From positions 372,001-436,000 of the forward strand of contig WBOU01000002.1 of NCBI GenBank assembly GCA_009268125.1: DNA of 64,000 nt, read 5' to 3'. Below the pieces are notes generated by a model that was given only the letters and a program-made list of their open reading frames with translations, was not told the origin of the DNA and searched no databases. The DNA is from Chloroflexia bacterium SDU3-3 (lineage in GTDB: Bacteria > Chloroflexota > Chloroflexia > Chloroflexales > Roseiflexaceae). A program made the position numbers and the translations under genes. Positions within the stretch are counted from its first letter, which is position 1. The number at the start of each line of letters is the position of its first letter. Shown one piece after another: positions 1-8,900 of the stretch.

Positions 1-837
1 CACGAAGGCCTTTACGCGCGCAAGGCTCACCGGGTTCTCGCACACGCCATCATCTTTGATCGACGACCCCACGATCGTACCATCGGCCACCTCCATAAAC
101 GCCGCGATGTTGCTTTCGCTGGTACCGCTTCCAAGCAGCACCGGGCGGTCGCCCGCCATGGCTTTGGCCTCGCGCACCTTCTGCAGGTTGGGCGCGTCGC
201 CGGTCATCCGCCCCGAGATGATCAGCGCGTCGGCCCCGAAAAAGCGCGTCCACTCGATGTGCGTGGCCAGATCGATGCCGGGGAAGCGCACCGAGTGCTT
301 CTTGTCCACATCGGCGAAGATCTTGATGTGCTCGGCGTGCAGATCCTTGCGGCGGCGCATCAGGTCGGCGGCGCAGCCCTCGTCGATCTCGCCCGCATCC
401 CACACGCCTGCGCCGGTGAACATGCACACGCGGATGAACTCGGCCCCCGAGGCCAGCGCGATGCCCAGCAGCGACACGCCGCCGTTGTGCACCAGGTTGA
501 TGCCCATGGGCAGCTGGGGCAGCTCGCGCTTCACGGCGGCGGCCACCACCGCGTGCGATGCGATGCTCTCGGGCTGGATGTGCGGCCCAGCGCGGAACGG
601 GATGTCCCACATATTCTCGACGATGATGCCATCCACGCCGCCCTCGGCCAGGGCGTGCGCGTCGCGCAGGGCGTTGTCGATGATAGTGGGCATGCCGTAG
701 CCAGTGTAGCCCGGCGCGCCCGGCAGCGGCCAGCAGTGCACCATGCCGATGATCGGCTTGGGCGTGCCGAAGATCTCGGCCAGATCTTTGAGCTGGAGCG
801 CATCCATGCGCTGCTTCCACGGGGGTGTCATGGTCAT
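1..837 (-). CDS. BtpA/SgcQ-family protein (3' end beyond left edge)
   Basis: The minus-strand frame stays open from an ATG at 837 to the left edge, giving 279 residues without a stop. BtpA-family proteins are about that long, so only a few residues should be missing. The translation has the TIM-barrel-like BtpA/SgcQ features: PIIGMVHCWPLPGAPGY near the N-terminus, VDGIIVENMWDIPF, and GINLVHNG. The late segments FFGADALIISG and VLLGSGTS resemble a phosphate-binding end of a barrel. The family is named after a cyanobacterial protein needed for photosystem I accumulation, and other members sit in sugar-utilisation operons. The start overlaps the stop of the upstream glycosyltransferase by four bases (ATGA), and a PfkB kinase lies further upstream. 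Sugar or nucleoside metabolism is therefore more likely than a photosystem role, but this is inference. A second in-frame ATG at 831 is possible. Confidence 0.85.
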   Translation of the reverse strand, partial: MTMTPPWKQRMDALQLKDLAEIFGTPKPIIGMVHCWPLPGAPGYTGYGMPTIIDNALRDAHALAEGGVDGIIVENMWDIPFRAGPHIQPESIASHAVVAAAVKRELPQLPMGINLVHNGGVSLLGIALASGAEFIRVCMFTGAGVWDAGEIDEGCAADLMRRRKDLHAEHIKIFADVDKKHSVRFPGIDLATHIEWTRFFGADALIISGRMTGDAPNLQKVREAKAMAGDRPVLLGSGTSESNIAAFMEVADGTIVGSSIKDDGVCENPVSLARVKAFV

Positions 838-2855
838 TCTCCTTGTTCTATGGCCTGAAGCCGCAGCACGTGCGGCCCATCTAGGCGCTCCGGCTCGGCG
901 GGGGCATGGGTGAAGGGCAGCCGCTCGCCAGTGCGCTGGTCGTAGAGGCCCATGAGCAGGGCGTAGCTGCCCTTGGGCAGCCCTGGCGGCAGACCCAGCC
1001 CGATGGGCACGGCCACCTGCCGCCCCGGCTGCCACGTGCGGGTGCCGGGGTCTTCGCCGCCGCCCAGCGCCACATCGGCCTGAGCCACGCGTGCGCCGCT
1101 GGCGTCGATCAGGTGGAAGAACACGCTGTAGTCGGCGCTGGGCTGGGCGCGCACATCCCACGCGAGCGTGATGATCAGCTGGCCTTGGCTCTGCGCTACG
1201 CTGTAGCCGTGCAGCCACAGCTCGTCGCCAAAATGGGCGGGCAGCGCGTGGTCGTAGGGGCGCGGTACCTGGTAGATGGTGGCGTAGGTGATGCCATTGA
1301 TCACGATCTGCTGCAGCGGCACGCCCTGCTGGATCTTGGCGTAGAGCGGCGGGTCGGCGGCGCGCTGCAGCGACTCGTGGTAGACCACGGCGTAGCTGGC
1401 GCGGTCGCTGCCGTAGCGCTCGATCGGGCGGATGGGCGCGCTGAGGAAGGGCCGCAGCGTCGCGCCCAGGGTGGAGAGCACCGGCTCATTGCCGGGGTTG
1501 GGCTGCGCGTTCAGGTAGCTGGCCACCTGCTCCATGCCCTCGCCCCAGCCGATCAGCAGATTGCGCTGGGCCGCCGCGCCGCCGCCCAAGAGCGGGTTGT
1601 AGTAGCTCAGGAAGTAGGGCCGGATCTGCCAGAGCTGGGCGGCATCCACCGCCAGCAGGGCCATCAGGCACACCCCGGCCACTCGGCTAGCCACGGCCAG
1701 CCTACCGCGCAGCCGCAGCGCCAGCGCGTGCAGGCTGGCCAGCCCGGCGGCGGCTAGCACCAGCAGCGCTGGCCAGGTGGGCAGGGTGTAGCGGTCGAAC
1801 TTCTTCGGCCCTGCCGTCATAACGGCCGTCCAGAACAGCACGAAGGTCAGCAGCACCAGCAGCGGGCGGCGCTGCCGTGGCTCGGCCAGGGCTAGGCCCA
1901 GCGGCGCCAGCGCCAGCCCCGCCAGCATGGCCGGGGTGGTGTGGAAGGCCCCCGCCACTAGGTAGAATAGCGGGCCGGGGTCGGCGATCGCCTGCCCCAT
2001 GAAGAACTGCCCGTCGCCGTTGGCCCTGGCCCCGTTGTCGCGGATCTCGGCCCAGTAGTTGTTGAGGATCCACACCGGCTGCACCCACAGCGCGGGCCAC
2101 AGCGCCACCACCACCAGCGCGGCCACGCCCAGCCAGATCAGGTAGCGGCGCACCACCTGCCAGGCCAGCGCCGCCACATTGGGCCGCGCCCCGCCGCGAA
2201 CGTCGGCCAGCAGCTGCTGGGCGGCGGGCGCGCACATGGCCAGCCCCACGAACGGCAGCAGGATGAGCGCGGGCCCCTTGGTGAGCAGCGCCAGCCCCGC
2301 GCACACCCCCGACCCCACCAGCCAGCGCCAGCCGCCCTCCTGCATGTCCACCAGCAGGAACAGCACGCACAGCGTGGCGAAGCTGGTGAGCAGCGCATCC
2401 AGGTGCAGCAGCCGCCCGTGGGCGATCAGGTAGGGCGAGAGCGCGATCAGCAGCGAGGCCAGCATGGCGGCGAGCGGGCTGACCAGGCGGCGCAGCAGCA
2501 TGTAGACCAGCGGCACCAGCAGGGCCTCCAGCAGCGCGTGGGGCGCGCGCAGCCATGCCAGGTGCTGCGCCTCGCTGGGCGGCTGCGCCCAGCCCTGGCC
2601 CACGGCCAGCTGCTCGGCCCAGGTGCCCAGTGTGCCCAGCCACATAATGGTCACGCCGGGGTGGCCAGTCTGCGAGGTTTTGAAGAGGTTGCCGGTGGCT
2701 AGGGCCTTGCTGAACCCGGCCACGCGGTCGATCCAGTGGTAGGCCTCGTCGGTGGTGAAGAAGTCGGTGAGGTCGGTCATCCGTGGCAGCAGCGCTACTG
2801 CGCCGACCAGCCATGCCCATATCAGCGGCACGCGCGCCGCCGCCTTTCGAACCAT
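834..2855 (-). CDS. GT39-type membrane glycosyltransferase
   Basis: The 673-residue protein starts at an ATG six bases after AGGAG. The first cytoplasmic residues are basic, then come roughly ten hydrophobic segments. The first extracytoplasmic loop has the acidic signature DFFTTDEAYHW, as in the ArnT/PMT superfamily, which transfers sugars from polyprenyl-phosphate donors. The luminal motif GHPGVTIMW follows, and later HGRLLHLDALLTSFATL. About 130 C-terminal residues (from HFGDELWLHGY) look like an extracytoplasmic beta-sandwich, a common addition in Chloroflexota members. It lies 26 bases after the PfkB gene and overlaps the BtpA start by four bases, so the three genes are probably co-transcribed. 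The acceptor cannot be predicted. Confidence 0.85.
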   Translation of the reverse strand: MVRKAAARVPLIWAWLVGAVALLPRMTDLTDFFTTDEAYHWIDRVAGFSKALATGNLFKTSQTGHPGVTIMWLGTLGTWAEQLAVGQGWAQPPSEAQHLAWLRAPHALLEALLVPLVYMLLRRLVSPLAAMLASLLIALSPYLIAHGRLLHLDALLTSFATLCVLFLLVDMQEGGWRWLVGSGVCAGLALLTKGPALILLPFVGLAMCAPAAQQLLADVRGGARPNVAALAWQVVRRYLIWLGVAALVVVALWPALWVQPVWILNNYWAEIRDNGARANGDGQFFMGQAIADPGPLFYLVAGAFHTTPAMLAGLALAPLGLALAEPRQRRPLLVLLTFVLFWTAVMTAGPKKFDRYTLPTWPALLVLAAAGLASLHALALRLRGRLAVASRVAGVCLMALLAVDAAQLWQIRPYFLSYYNPLLGGGAAAQRNLLIGWGEGMEQVASYLNAQPNPGNEPVLSTLGATLRPFLSAPIRPIERYGSDRASYAVVYHESLQRAADPPLYAKIQQGVPLQQIVINGITYATIYQVPRPYDHALPAHFGDELWLHGYSVAQSQGQLIITLAWDVRAQPSADYSVFFHLIDASGARVAQADVALGGGEDPGTRTWQPGRQVAVPIGLGLPPGLPKGSYALLMGLYDQRTGERLPFTHAPAEPERLDGPHVLRLQAIEQGE

Positions 2856-2881
2856 GCGGGACTCCTGATCGCAGCTGGGGG

Positions 2882-3814
2882 CTACGCGGGCACCCCCAGC
2901 TCCAGCTTCGTCGCGGCCACGAACGACTCCAGCGCCGCCCGGTCGGGCAGCGATGTGGCCGCGCCCGCCCGCGCTGCCGCGTAGGCCCCCGCCGCATTGG
3001 CGATCAGCGCGCAGTGCTGGGGCGGGCAGCCCTTCATCATGGCCCACAGGAAGGCGGCCACAAAGGCATCGCCGCAGCCGTTGGTGTCCACCACCTGGGT
3101 GGGGAAGGCCTCGGCGCGGATGCTGCCCTGGGCTGTGCGCACCTCGCAGCCCTCGCCGCCCAGCTTGACCACGGCCATCGCGCCGGGGGCCAGCTCGTGC
3201 GCGCCCAGCTCGGCCAGCTCGTGGCGGTTGCCGAACAGCACGCGGATGCTCGGCATCAGCGTGCGCACCAGCGCGGCGTGCTCGCGCACCAGCGGCAGGC
3301 ATAGGTCGAGCGATACAGGGATACCCTGGGCCGACGCATCGGCGATCGCGCCCAGCGCCGCATCGCGCTGCGGGCTGGTGAGCAGCGCGTGGCCGCCCAC
3401 GTGCAGCCAGCGGGCCTGCGCGAAGGCCTCGCGGCTGGGCTGGGTGAGCGCGATATTCGCGCCGCGAAAGCTGAGGAAGGTGCGCTCGCCAGCGGGCGAG
3501 ACCACCGCGATGCATGTGCCGGTGGCCGACTGCTCGTCGTGCTGGATGTGGCGCAGATCGACGCCCGCCGACTGGGCCGCGCCCAGCGCGATGCTGGCTG
3601 CCGGGTCGCCGCCCACGCGGGCCACCAGCCGCGCCGGTGCGCCCAGCAGCGCCAGCCCGGTGGCCACATTTGTGGCCGATCCGCCGCTGGCCCAGTGCAG
3701 CCGGGCGATTGGCAGGTCGTCGCCTTCGGTGGGGAAAGATGGCGCGGGGGCAATAATGTCGGCGTTGGCATCGCCCAGAACAAGGAAATAGGAAGGATCA
3801 GACGTGGATTGCAT
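2882..3814 (-). CDS. PfkB-family carbohydrate kinase
   Basis: The protein has 310 residues, normal for ribokinase/PfkB enzymes that phosphorylate sugars or nucleosides with ATP. Near the N-terminus are the substrate-site motifs LGDANADI and ASGGSATNVATGLALLGA. Near residue 250 is the C-terminal PfkB signature DTNGCGDAFVAAF, whose second Asp is the catalytic base and whose glycines form the anion hole. Cys replaces the more usual Ala in GAGD. The substrate cannot be assigned: ribose, fructose, adenosine and 2-keto-3-deoxysugars are all used by the family. It is the first gene of the minus-strand unit with the GT39 and BtpA genes. Confidence 0.9.
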   Translation of the reverse strand: MQSTSDPSYFLVLGDANADIIAPAPSFPTEGDDLPIARLHWASGGSATNVATGLALLGAPARLVARVGGDPAASIALGAAQSAGVDLRHIQHDEQSATGTCIAVVSPAGERTFLSFRGANIALTQPSREAFAQARWLHVGGHALLTSPQRDAALGAIADASAQGIPVSLDLCLPLVREHAALVRTLMPSIRVLFGNRHELAELGAHELAPGAMAVVKLGGEGCEVRTAQGSIRAEAFPTQVVDTNGCGDAFVAAFLWAMMKGCPPQHCALIANAAGAYAAARAGAATSLPDRAALESFVAATKLELGVPA

Positions 3815-3869
3815 AGCGTGGTTCTTCTTGGATCCAAGCCAGTGGTTGGGTTGTTGGGCGAATGGTCGG

Positions 3870-5303
3870 TCAGGTGCCTTTGGTCACGGGCTTAACAAAG
3901 TTTTTGGAGACCCAGCCCTCGATCTCGCGGTCGTCGACACGGGTGCGCACGTGCAGCCAGGTCACCCCGTCGGCCTCGCGCGGGTTGTCCAGGTTGCGCA
4001 GCATAGTTCCGTTGGGCAGCAGCCCGATGACGTTGGTGGTGATGCCGGGGTTATCGCGCAAATTTAGCCCCTCATCCGGCACGCCGCTCACCACATACAC
4101 ATCCTCGCCGCCGCTGGGCACGCCCGTCAGCCACTCGGGCAGGTAGCTGGGGATGGATGCGCTGGGCAGCGATAGGCGCGGCAGCTGCACCCCCGAGAGC
4201 TGCTCGATCGCGAAGCTGGCCAGGCTGTAGCCCACCAGCACGGCTATGGCTATGAGGCCGATCACCAGCGCTAGCCCGGTCATCGAGCGCCTGCGGCTCT
4301 GGCGGAATGCGGGCGGCAGCATCGACGCGAGATCGTTCTCTTCCATGGCATCCGCAGCCTGGGGGATGGTGGAGGATGTCGATAGGGGCGGCTGGCTGGC
4401 CACCATCGCGGGGATGGTGGATGCGGCCACCCGTGTCACGCGCTCGCGCAGGCCGGGGCGCTGCACTGGCGCGTTGGCCAGCCGCTTGGTCTCGCTGTTC
4501 AGCGTGCGCCACAGGTCATCCACCGCGCGTCCGAACGAGGCCGCGTCGGGGTAGCGCTGCTCGGGGCGGCGGGCGGTGGCCTTGGCGATGATCTGCTCCA
4601 GCGGGATGACGCGCAGCGCTGGCCGCACCTCGGCGATGGTCGGGATCTGGGTGGTGGTGTGGGCCTCGGCCACCACGCGCGGGTCTTGGCCGGTGAACAC
4701 CCGCTGGCCGCTCAGCATTTCCAGCAGCAACAGGCCCAGCGCGTAGACCGCGCTGGCCGATGTGGCGGGCATGCCCTCGGTGCGCTCGGGCGGGCGGTAG
4801 GCGGCCAGATCCAGCGCCACCTCGTTCGGCGGGGTCTGCCAGCTCTCCACCAGCTCCACGTGGCCGTCGTCGATCAGGATGACGTTGCGCGACGAGATTG
4901 GCGGGTGGGCTACGCCAGCGGCCTGGGCGGTGGCTACTGCGCCCACCAGCTGGCGCAGGTAGAGCAGCGCCTCCTCCAGCGAGAGCGGGCCGAGGTCGCG
5001 GATGGCGCGCCCCGCGATGTGCTCGGTGACCATGAACGGCCTGCCCGACACATCGCCGCTGTCGTACAGCTCCAGCAGCGACTGGTGCGAGCGCTTGGCG
5101 CTGGCCTGCACCTCCTGGATGAAGCGCTGGCGCAGCGGCTCCTGCCCCACCAGATCTTTGCGCAGCATATGCACTAGCACAGGCCGGTGCAGCCGCTCGT
5201 CGAAGGCGCGGTACACCACGGCCAGCCGGTTGGCCCCCAGCCGCTCCTCGATCCGGTAGCGCTCGCAGAGCACGTATGCGGTTGTGGGCGTTGCCTGAGT
5301 CAT
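3870..5303 (-). CDS. Membrane-anchored pseudokinase (Ser/Thr kinase fold) with SH3-like domain
   Basis: With the ATG at 5303 the protein has 477 residues. A kinase-like domain covers about 14-270, a linker follows, one transmembrane segment lies at about 341-362, and an SH3b-like domain at about 400-470 (GLNLRDNPG, GWVSKNFV). The fold is recognisable from VVYRAFDERLHRPV, RPFMVTEHIAGR, RPPERTEG and RRPEQRYPDAASF. The catalytic residues are not: the VAIK lysine is His45 (VLVHML), HRDIKPxN reads HPPISSRN at 133-140, DFG reads VES at 152-154, and the glycine loop keeps only Gly23. It is therefore probably a non-catalytic binding or scaffold protein with an extracytoplasmic sensor. A longer upstream in-frame ATG (5432) lies upstream of the likely promoter and is less plausible. 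Confidence 0.88.
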   Translation of the reverse strand: MTQATPTTAYVLCERYRIEERLGANRLAVVYRAFDERLHRPVLVHMLRKDLVGQEPLRQRFIQEVQASAKRSHQSLLELYDSGDVSGRPFMVTEHIAGRAIRDLGPLSLEEALLYLRQLVGAVATAQAAGVAHPPISSRNVILIDDGHVELVESWQTPPNEVALDLAAYRPPERTEGMPATSASAVYALGLLLLEMLSGQRVFTGQDPRVVAEAHTTTQIPTIAEVRPALRVIPLEQIIAKATARRPEQRYPDAASFGRAVDDLWRTLNSETKRLANAPVQRPGLRERVTRVAASTIPAMVASQPPLSTSSTIPQAADAMEENDLASMLPPAFRQSRRRSMTGLALVIGLIAIAVLVGYSLASFAIEQLSGVQLPRLSLPSASIPSYLPEWLTGVPSGGEDVYVVSGVPDEGLNLRDNPGITTNVIGLLPNGTMLRNLDNPREADGVTWLHVRTRVDDREIEGWVSKNFVKPVTKGT

Positions 5304-5364
5304 ATCGCTTGCGCCGTATTGGCCGCGTGGCCGCTGTTTTCTATAGGTGTGAGCCGTGTGTGGG

Positions 5365-5394
5365 ATTATAGCACGGTTGCGAGAGGCGGTGCAA
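5365..5394 (-). promoter_or_regulatory. Promoter of the pseudokinase gene
   Basis: On the minus strand TTGCAC (5394-5389) is followed after 18 bases by a perfect TATAAT (5370-5365). Transcription would begin near 5358, about 55 bases before the chosen start. Confidence 0.6.
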
Positions 5395-5482
5395 AGCCAT
5401 GGGCTGGGCCGACCAGACAACGCTGCAAGCATTGCCTACGGTCGGCCCGCATGGTGGCGTGAAGATAGCGCCAGCGCCGAGA

Positions 5483-6236
<754 letters not shown>

Positions 6237-6250
<14 letters not shown>

Positions 6251-7019
6251 GGTTGATCCTCCCCTCCATCCAGCGCACAACCAGCGACAGCAGCAGGGTC
6301 ATGGCGAGGTACAGAAATGCGGCGGCGTTAAACGCGCGGAAGTTGTCGAAGGTGCGCGAGCCTTCGATCTGCATCAGCTTGGTCAGCTCCTGCACGGCGA
6401 TGGCCGACGCCAGCGACGAGTCCTTGAGCATGGCCACAAAATCGTTGCCCAGCGCGGGCAGGGCGCGGCGGAAGGCCTGGGGCAGGATGATGTGGCGCAT
6501 GGCCTGGAAGTGGCTCATGCCCAGCGAGCGGGCGGCCTCGCCCTGGCCACGGTCGAGCGACTCGATGGCCCCACGGAACACCTCGGCGATGTATGCGCCG
6601 TAGCCCGCCGCCAGGCCCATGATCGCCGAGAGCACCGCGTTGCGCTGCGTGCCCAGCGCAGGCGCGACGATGAACTGCATGTAGATAATGATGATCAGCA
6701 TCGGCAGGCCGCGCATCACCTCCACATACAGGGTGGCGATGGTGTAGATCACGGCGTTCTGCGAGATCCGGCCCAGGCCAGCCAGCAGGCCTAGCACCAG
6801 CGCGATGCTGTAGGCCGCCAGCGTGATCACGATGGTGGTGCCTACGCCGCGCAGCAGGTACGAGAGCGTGTTGACATACTTTTCCTCTTGGACCATGGAG
6901 TAGAGGACCATGAACCCGGCGGCGAGGATGATCAGAAGCCACCACGGCACGCGCCGCAGCAGGCTCCCTGGCCAGATGCCAGGGCCGCGTGTTGGGATGC
7001 TGCTGTCCACATTGGTCAT
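6237..7019 (-). CDS. Polar amino-acid ABC transporter, permease
   Basis: The 260-residue inner-membrane protein has an N-terminal TM segment ([16 protein letters not shown]) and then the HisM/GlnP-type permease core. The core includes [19 protein letters not shown] and the EAA-loop region [21 protein letters not shown], which contacts the ATPase. Its gene lies between the ATPase and the binding-protein genes, the usual set for one importer. It is a single permease gene, so the channel would be a homodimer unless a partner lies elsewhere. Confidence 0.95.
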
Positions 7020-7110
7020 TGGCGATAACTTTCTTGGTGTGGGTGCGGATGCTGCACATCACTGGGCCGTTTGGCGCGGCCCAGGCGGTCGCTTGGTTGG
7101 TGTTGTTCGC

Positions 7111-7935
7111 CTACTCGATACCGTATTTCTGCTTTAGGCGATCGATCGTGCCATCGGAGGCAAGCTCGGCCAGGGCGGTGTTGATCGCGTGCTGCAGCTG
7201 GGCGTCATCCTGCTGCACGGCGATGCCGTAGCTCTCGGCGGCCAGCGGCTTGCCGATGCGGGTCAGCTTCTGCCGATAGGCGGGGGTGGCCAAAAACTGC
7301 CCGGCCTGCACGCTGTCGCTGATCAGCGCATCGATCGTGCCATCGGCCAGATCGGCCCAGGCCTGCTGGATGTCGGCGTAGGTGCGCAGCTTGTCGTCAT
7401 CGACCTTGGAGCGCTTGCGGGCGATCGTCTCGCCAGCCGAGTCCTTCAGCACGCCCACCAGGCCGATCTCGTCCAGATCTTTATAGCCCTCCACCCCGCT
7501 GCTGCCCGCGCGCACCACGATGATCTGCCCGACCGTGGCGTATGGCTCGCTGAACCTCGCTTGCTGCTGCCGCTCGGATGTGATGGTGAGCGCGGCGACC
7601 ACCGCATCGTACTTGCGGTCGGCCAGGCCCTGCAGCAGGGTTGGGAAAGGGGCCTCGCGGATGCTGAGCGTGGCACCGGCCTTGGTGGCGATGGCCTGCA
7701 TCAGCTCGACATCGAATCCAGTTAGGGTGTTCTCGGGCGGGGTGCGGAAGGCGAAGGGCGGGTACTCGGCGTCGGTGGCGACCGCGAGGGTGCGGCCTGC
7801 GAGGCTGGCGGAGGGCTGGGGGGCGCTGCCTGCTGTGGGGCTGCCTTGCGGCTGCGCCACAGGGGCTGGCGCGCTACATGAGGTGCTCAGTAGCGTCACA
7901 AGAATGAGACCGATGAGCTGCCCGGCCCATCTCAT
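7111..7935 (-). CDS. Polar amino-acid ABC transporter, substrate-binding lipoprotein
   Basis: The 274-residue protein has a lipoprotein signal peptide: basic start, hydrophobic core, and the lipobox-like LLSTSC with Cys20 as the lipidation site. A short Ala/Pro/Ser linker follows. The mature part is an SBP_bac_3 (periplasmic-binding type II) fold: LAVATDAEYPPFAF, GFDVELMQAIATKAG, and a late ISDSVQAGQFLATP. It captures an amino acid outside the membrane and hands it to the permease encoded 91 bases downstream. As the first gene of the unit it follows the strong promoter at 8040-8067. Confidence 0.94.
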   Translation of the reverse strand: MRWAGQLIGLILVTLLSTSCSAPAPVAQPQGSPTAGSAPQPSASLAGRTLAVATDAEYPPFAFRTPPENTLTGFDVELMQAIATKAGATLSIREAPFPTLLQGLADRKYDAVVAALTITSERQQQARFSEPYATVGQIIVVRAGSSGVEGYKDLDEIGLVGVLKDSAGETIARKRSKVDDDKLRTYADIQQAWADLADGTIDALISDSVQAGQFLATPAYRQKLTRIGKPLAAESYGIAVQQDDAQLQHAINTALAELASDGTIDRLKQKYGIE

Positions 7936-8039
7936 ATCGTCGCTCCTCTATGTCGGTGAAAATAGCACAGCGCCGCACAGGATGCCTGCGCAACGCCGCT
8001 TCAGCATGGTAGTGGTGTTGTTGAAATTATAGGCTGATA

Positions 8040-8067
8040 ATTATAGATATGCGGGCATATATGTCAA
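8040..8067 (-). promoter_or_regulatory. Promoter of the amino-acid transporter operon
   Basis: On the minus strand a perfect TTGACA (8067-8062) is followed after 16 bases by a perfect TATAAT (8045-8040). The expected start near 8033 leaves a leader of about 98 bases before the binding-protein gene. Confidence 0.75.
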
Positions 8068-8134
8068 GAAGGCCAGGGTGCCTTTGGGTGGCATGTTGGC
8101 ACCCTGTGGTTCTGAGAGCAAAACTCTTCGATAC

Positions 8135-8170
8135 GCACAAGGCCAGGGGAGTGCTCCCCTGGCCTTGTGC
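8135..8170 (-). terminator. Hairpin downstream of the coiled-coil protein gene
   Basis: A 16-bp perfect stem (8135-8150 with 8155-8170) encloses a GTGC loop just after the gene ending at 8191. A clear U tract is missing on either strand, so it may be a terminator or a 3'-end stabiliser. It also separates that gene from the transporter promoter. Confidence 0.6.
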
Positions 8171-8190
8171 GGCTTGCGGTGGTGTGCTGG

Positions 8191-8676
8191 CTAGATGCTG
8201 GGCGAGTCGTCCTCATCCAGCTTGGTGGTCTTGCCGGTCACGGGCACCTCGTGCTCCACGGGCACGCTCTGGCTGGGCGTGGCCTGGGCGGTTTTCTCGT
8301 GGGCCTCGATGCGCTCGACCACCCAGCGCAGCTGCTCGTTGATGTACGAGATCCCGTTGACCAGGGTCTCCTGCAGGTCGTGGGCGGTCTTGCTCTGGCG
8401 GGCGTTGTGGATCGCCTCGCGGCCTCGCTCGGTGGCCTGCTGCACCTGCGGGTTCTCCTGGGCGTTCTTGACCGCGTACTTGACCTGCGAGGAAAGCTCC
8501 TTCAGGCCGTTGGCCAGGTCGCGCTGCAGCTGCTTGGCCTGGTCGCTCTCCACGGCGGCGCGGAAGGCGGCCTCGAGCTGGTTGGCCAGCTCGCGCAGCT
8601 CCTTGGACAGATCCTCGGCGGGGTCGCGCTGGGTCGTGCTCTCGGCCTTATCCTGCGGGTCGTTTGGGGTTGTCAT
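8191..8676 (-). CDS. Small Gln/Ala/Lys-rich coiled-coil protein of unknown function
   Basis: The ATG at 8676 is preferred over the one at 8682 because AAGGAG lies six bases before it and touches the other. The 161-residue product has no signal peptide or membrane segment. Its middle part (about 20-125) is almost entirely predicted amphipathic helix rich in Glu, Lys, Gln and Ala. Examples are ELRELANQLEAAF and KELSSQVKYAVKNAQ. The ends are polar and probably disordered. The pattern resembles apolipoprotein- or stress-type helical proteins, but I do not recognise a family. It is transcribed alone, divergently from the GAF/SpoIIE gene. Confidence 0.75.
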   Translation of the reverse strand: MTTPNDPQDKAESTTQRDPAEDLSKELRELANQLEAAFRAAVESDQAKQLQRDLANGLKELSSQVKYAVKNAQENPQVQQATERGREAIHNARQSKTAHDLQETLVNGISYINEQLRWVVERIEAHEKTAQATPSQSVPVEHEVPVTGKTTKLDEDDSPSI

Positions 8677-8864
8677 GGTCATCTCCTTCTCGTGGGTGCT
8701 ATCTGCACCCATATTCGCTGCTAGAGTTGACGTCTCGCCCACGCAAAGTGTTGCATTCTGTCGGCGCGGATTATTTTGCGGGCCAAATTGGTGGAGGTGC
8801 ACGTTTATTGCCATGATGGCGCAAACTGCCAAACCAGCGTGTGTGTATTGTGGCAAAAGTTCGG

Positions 8865-8870
8865 TATAAT
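8865..8870 (+). promoter_or_regulatory. Likely -10 box of the GAF/SpoIIE phosphatase gene
   Basis: A perfect TATAAT lies 30 bases before the chosen ATG at 8901. The -35 region is not recognisable, so the promoter may need an activator or an alternative sigma factor. Confidence 0.45.
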
Positions 8871-8900
8871 TCAGAAGAACACACACCATCCGAGGAGGCT

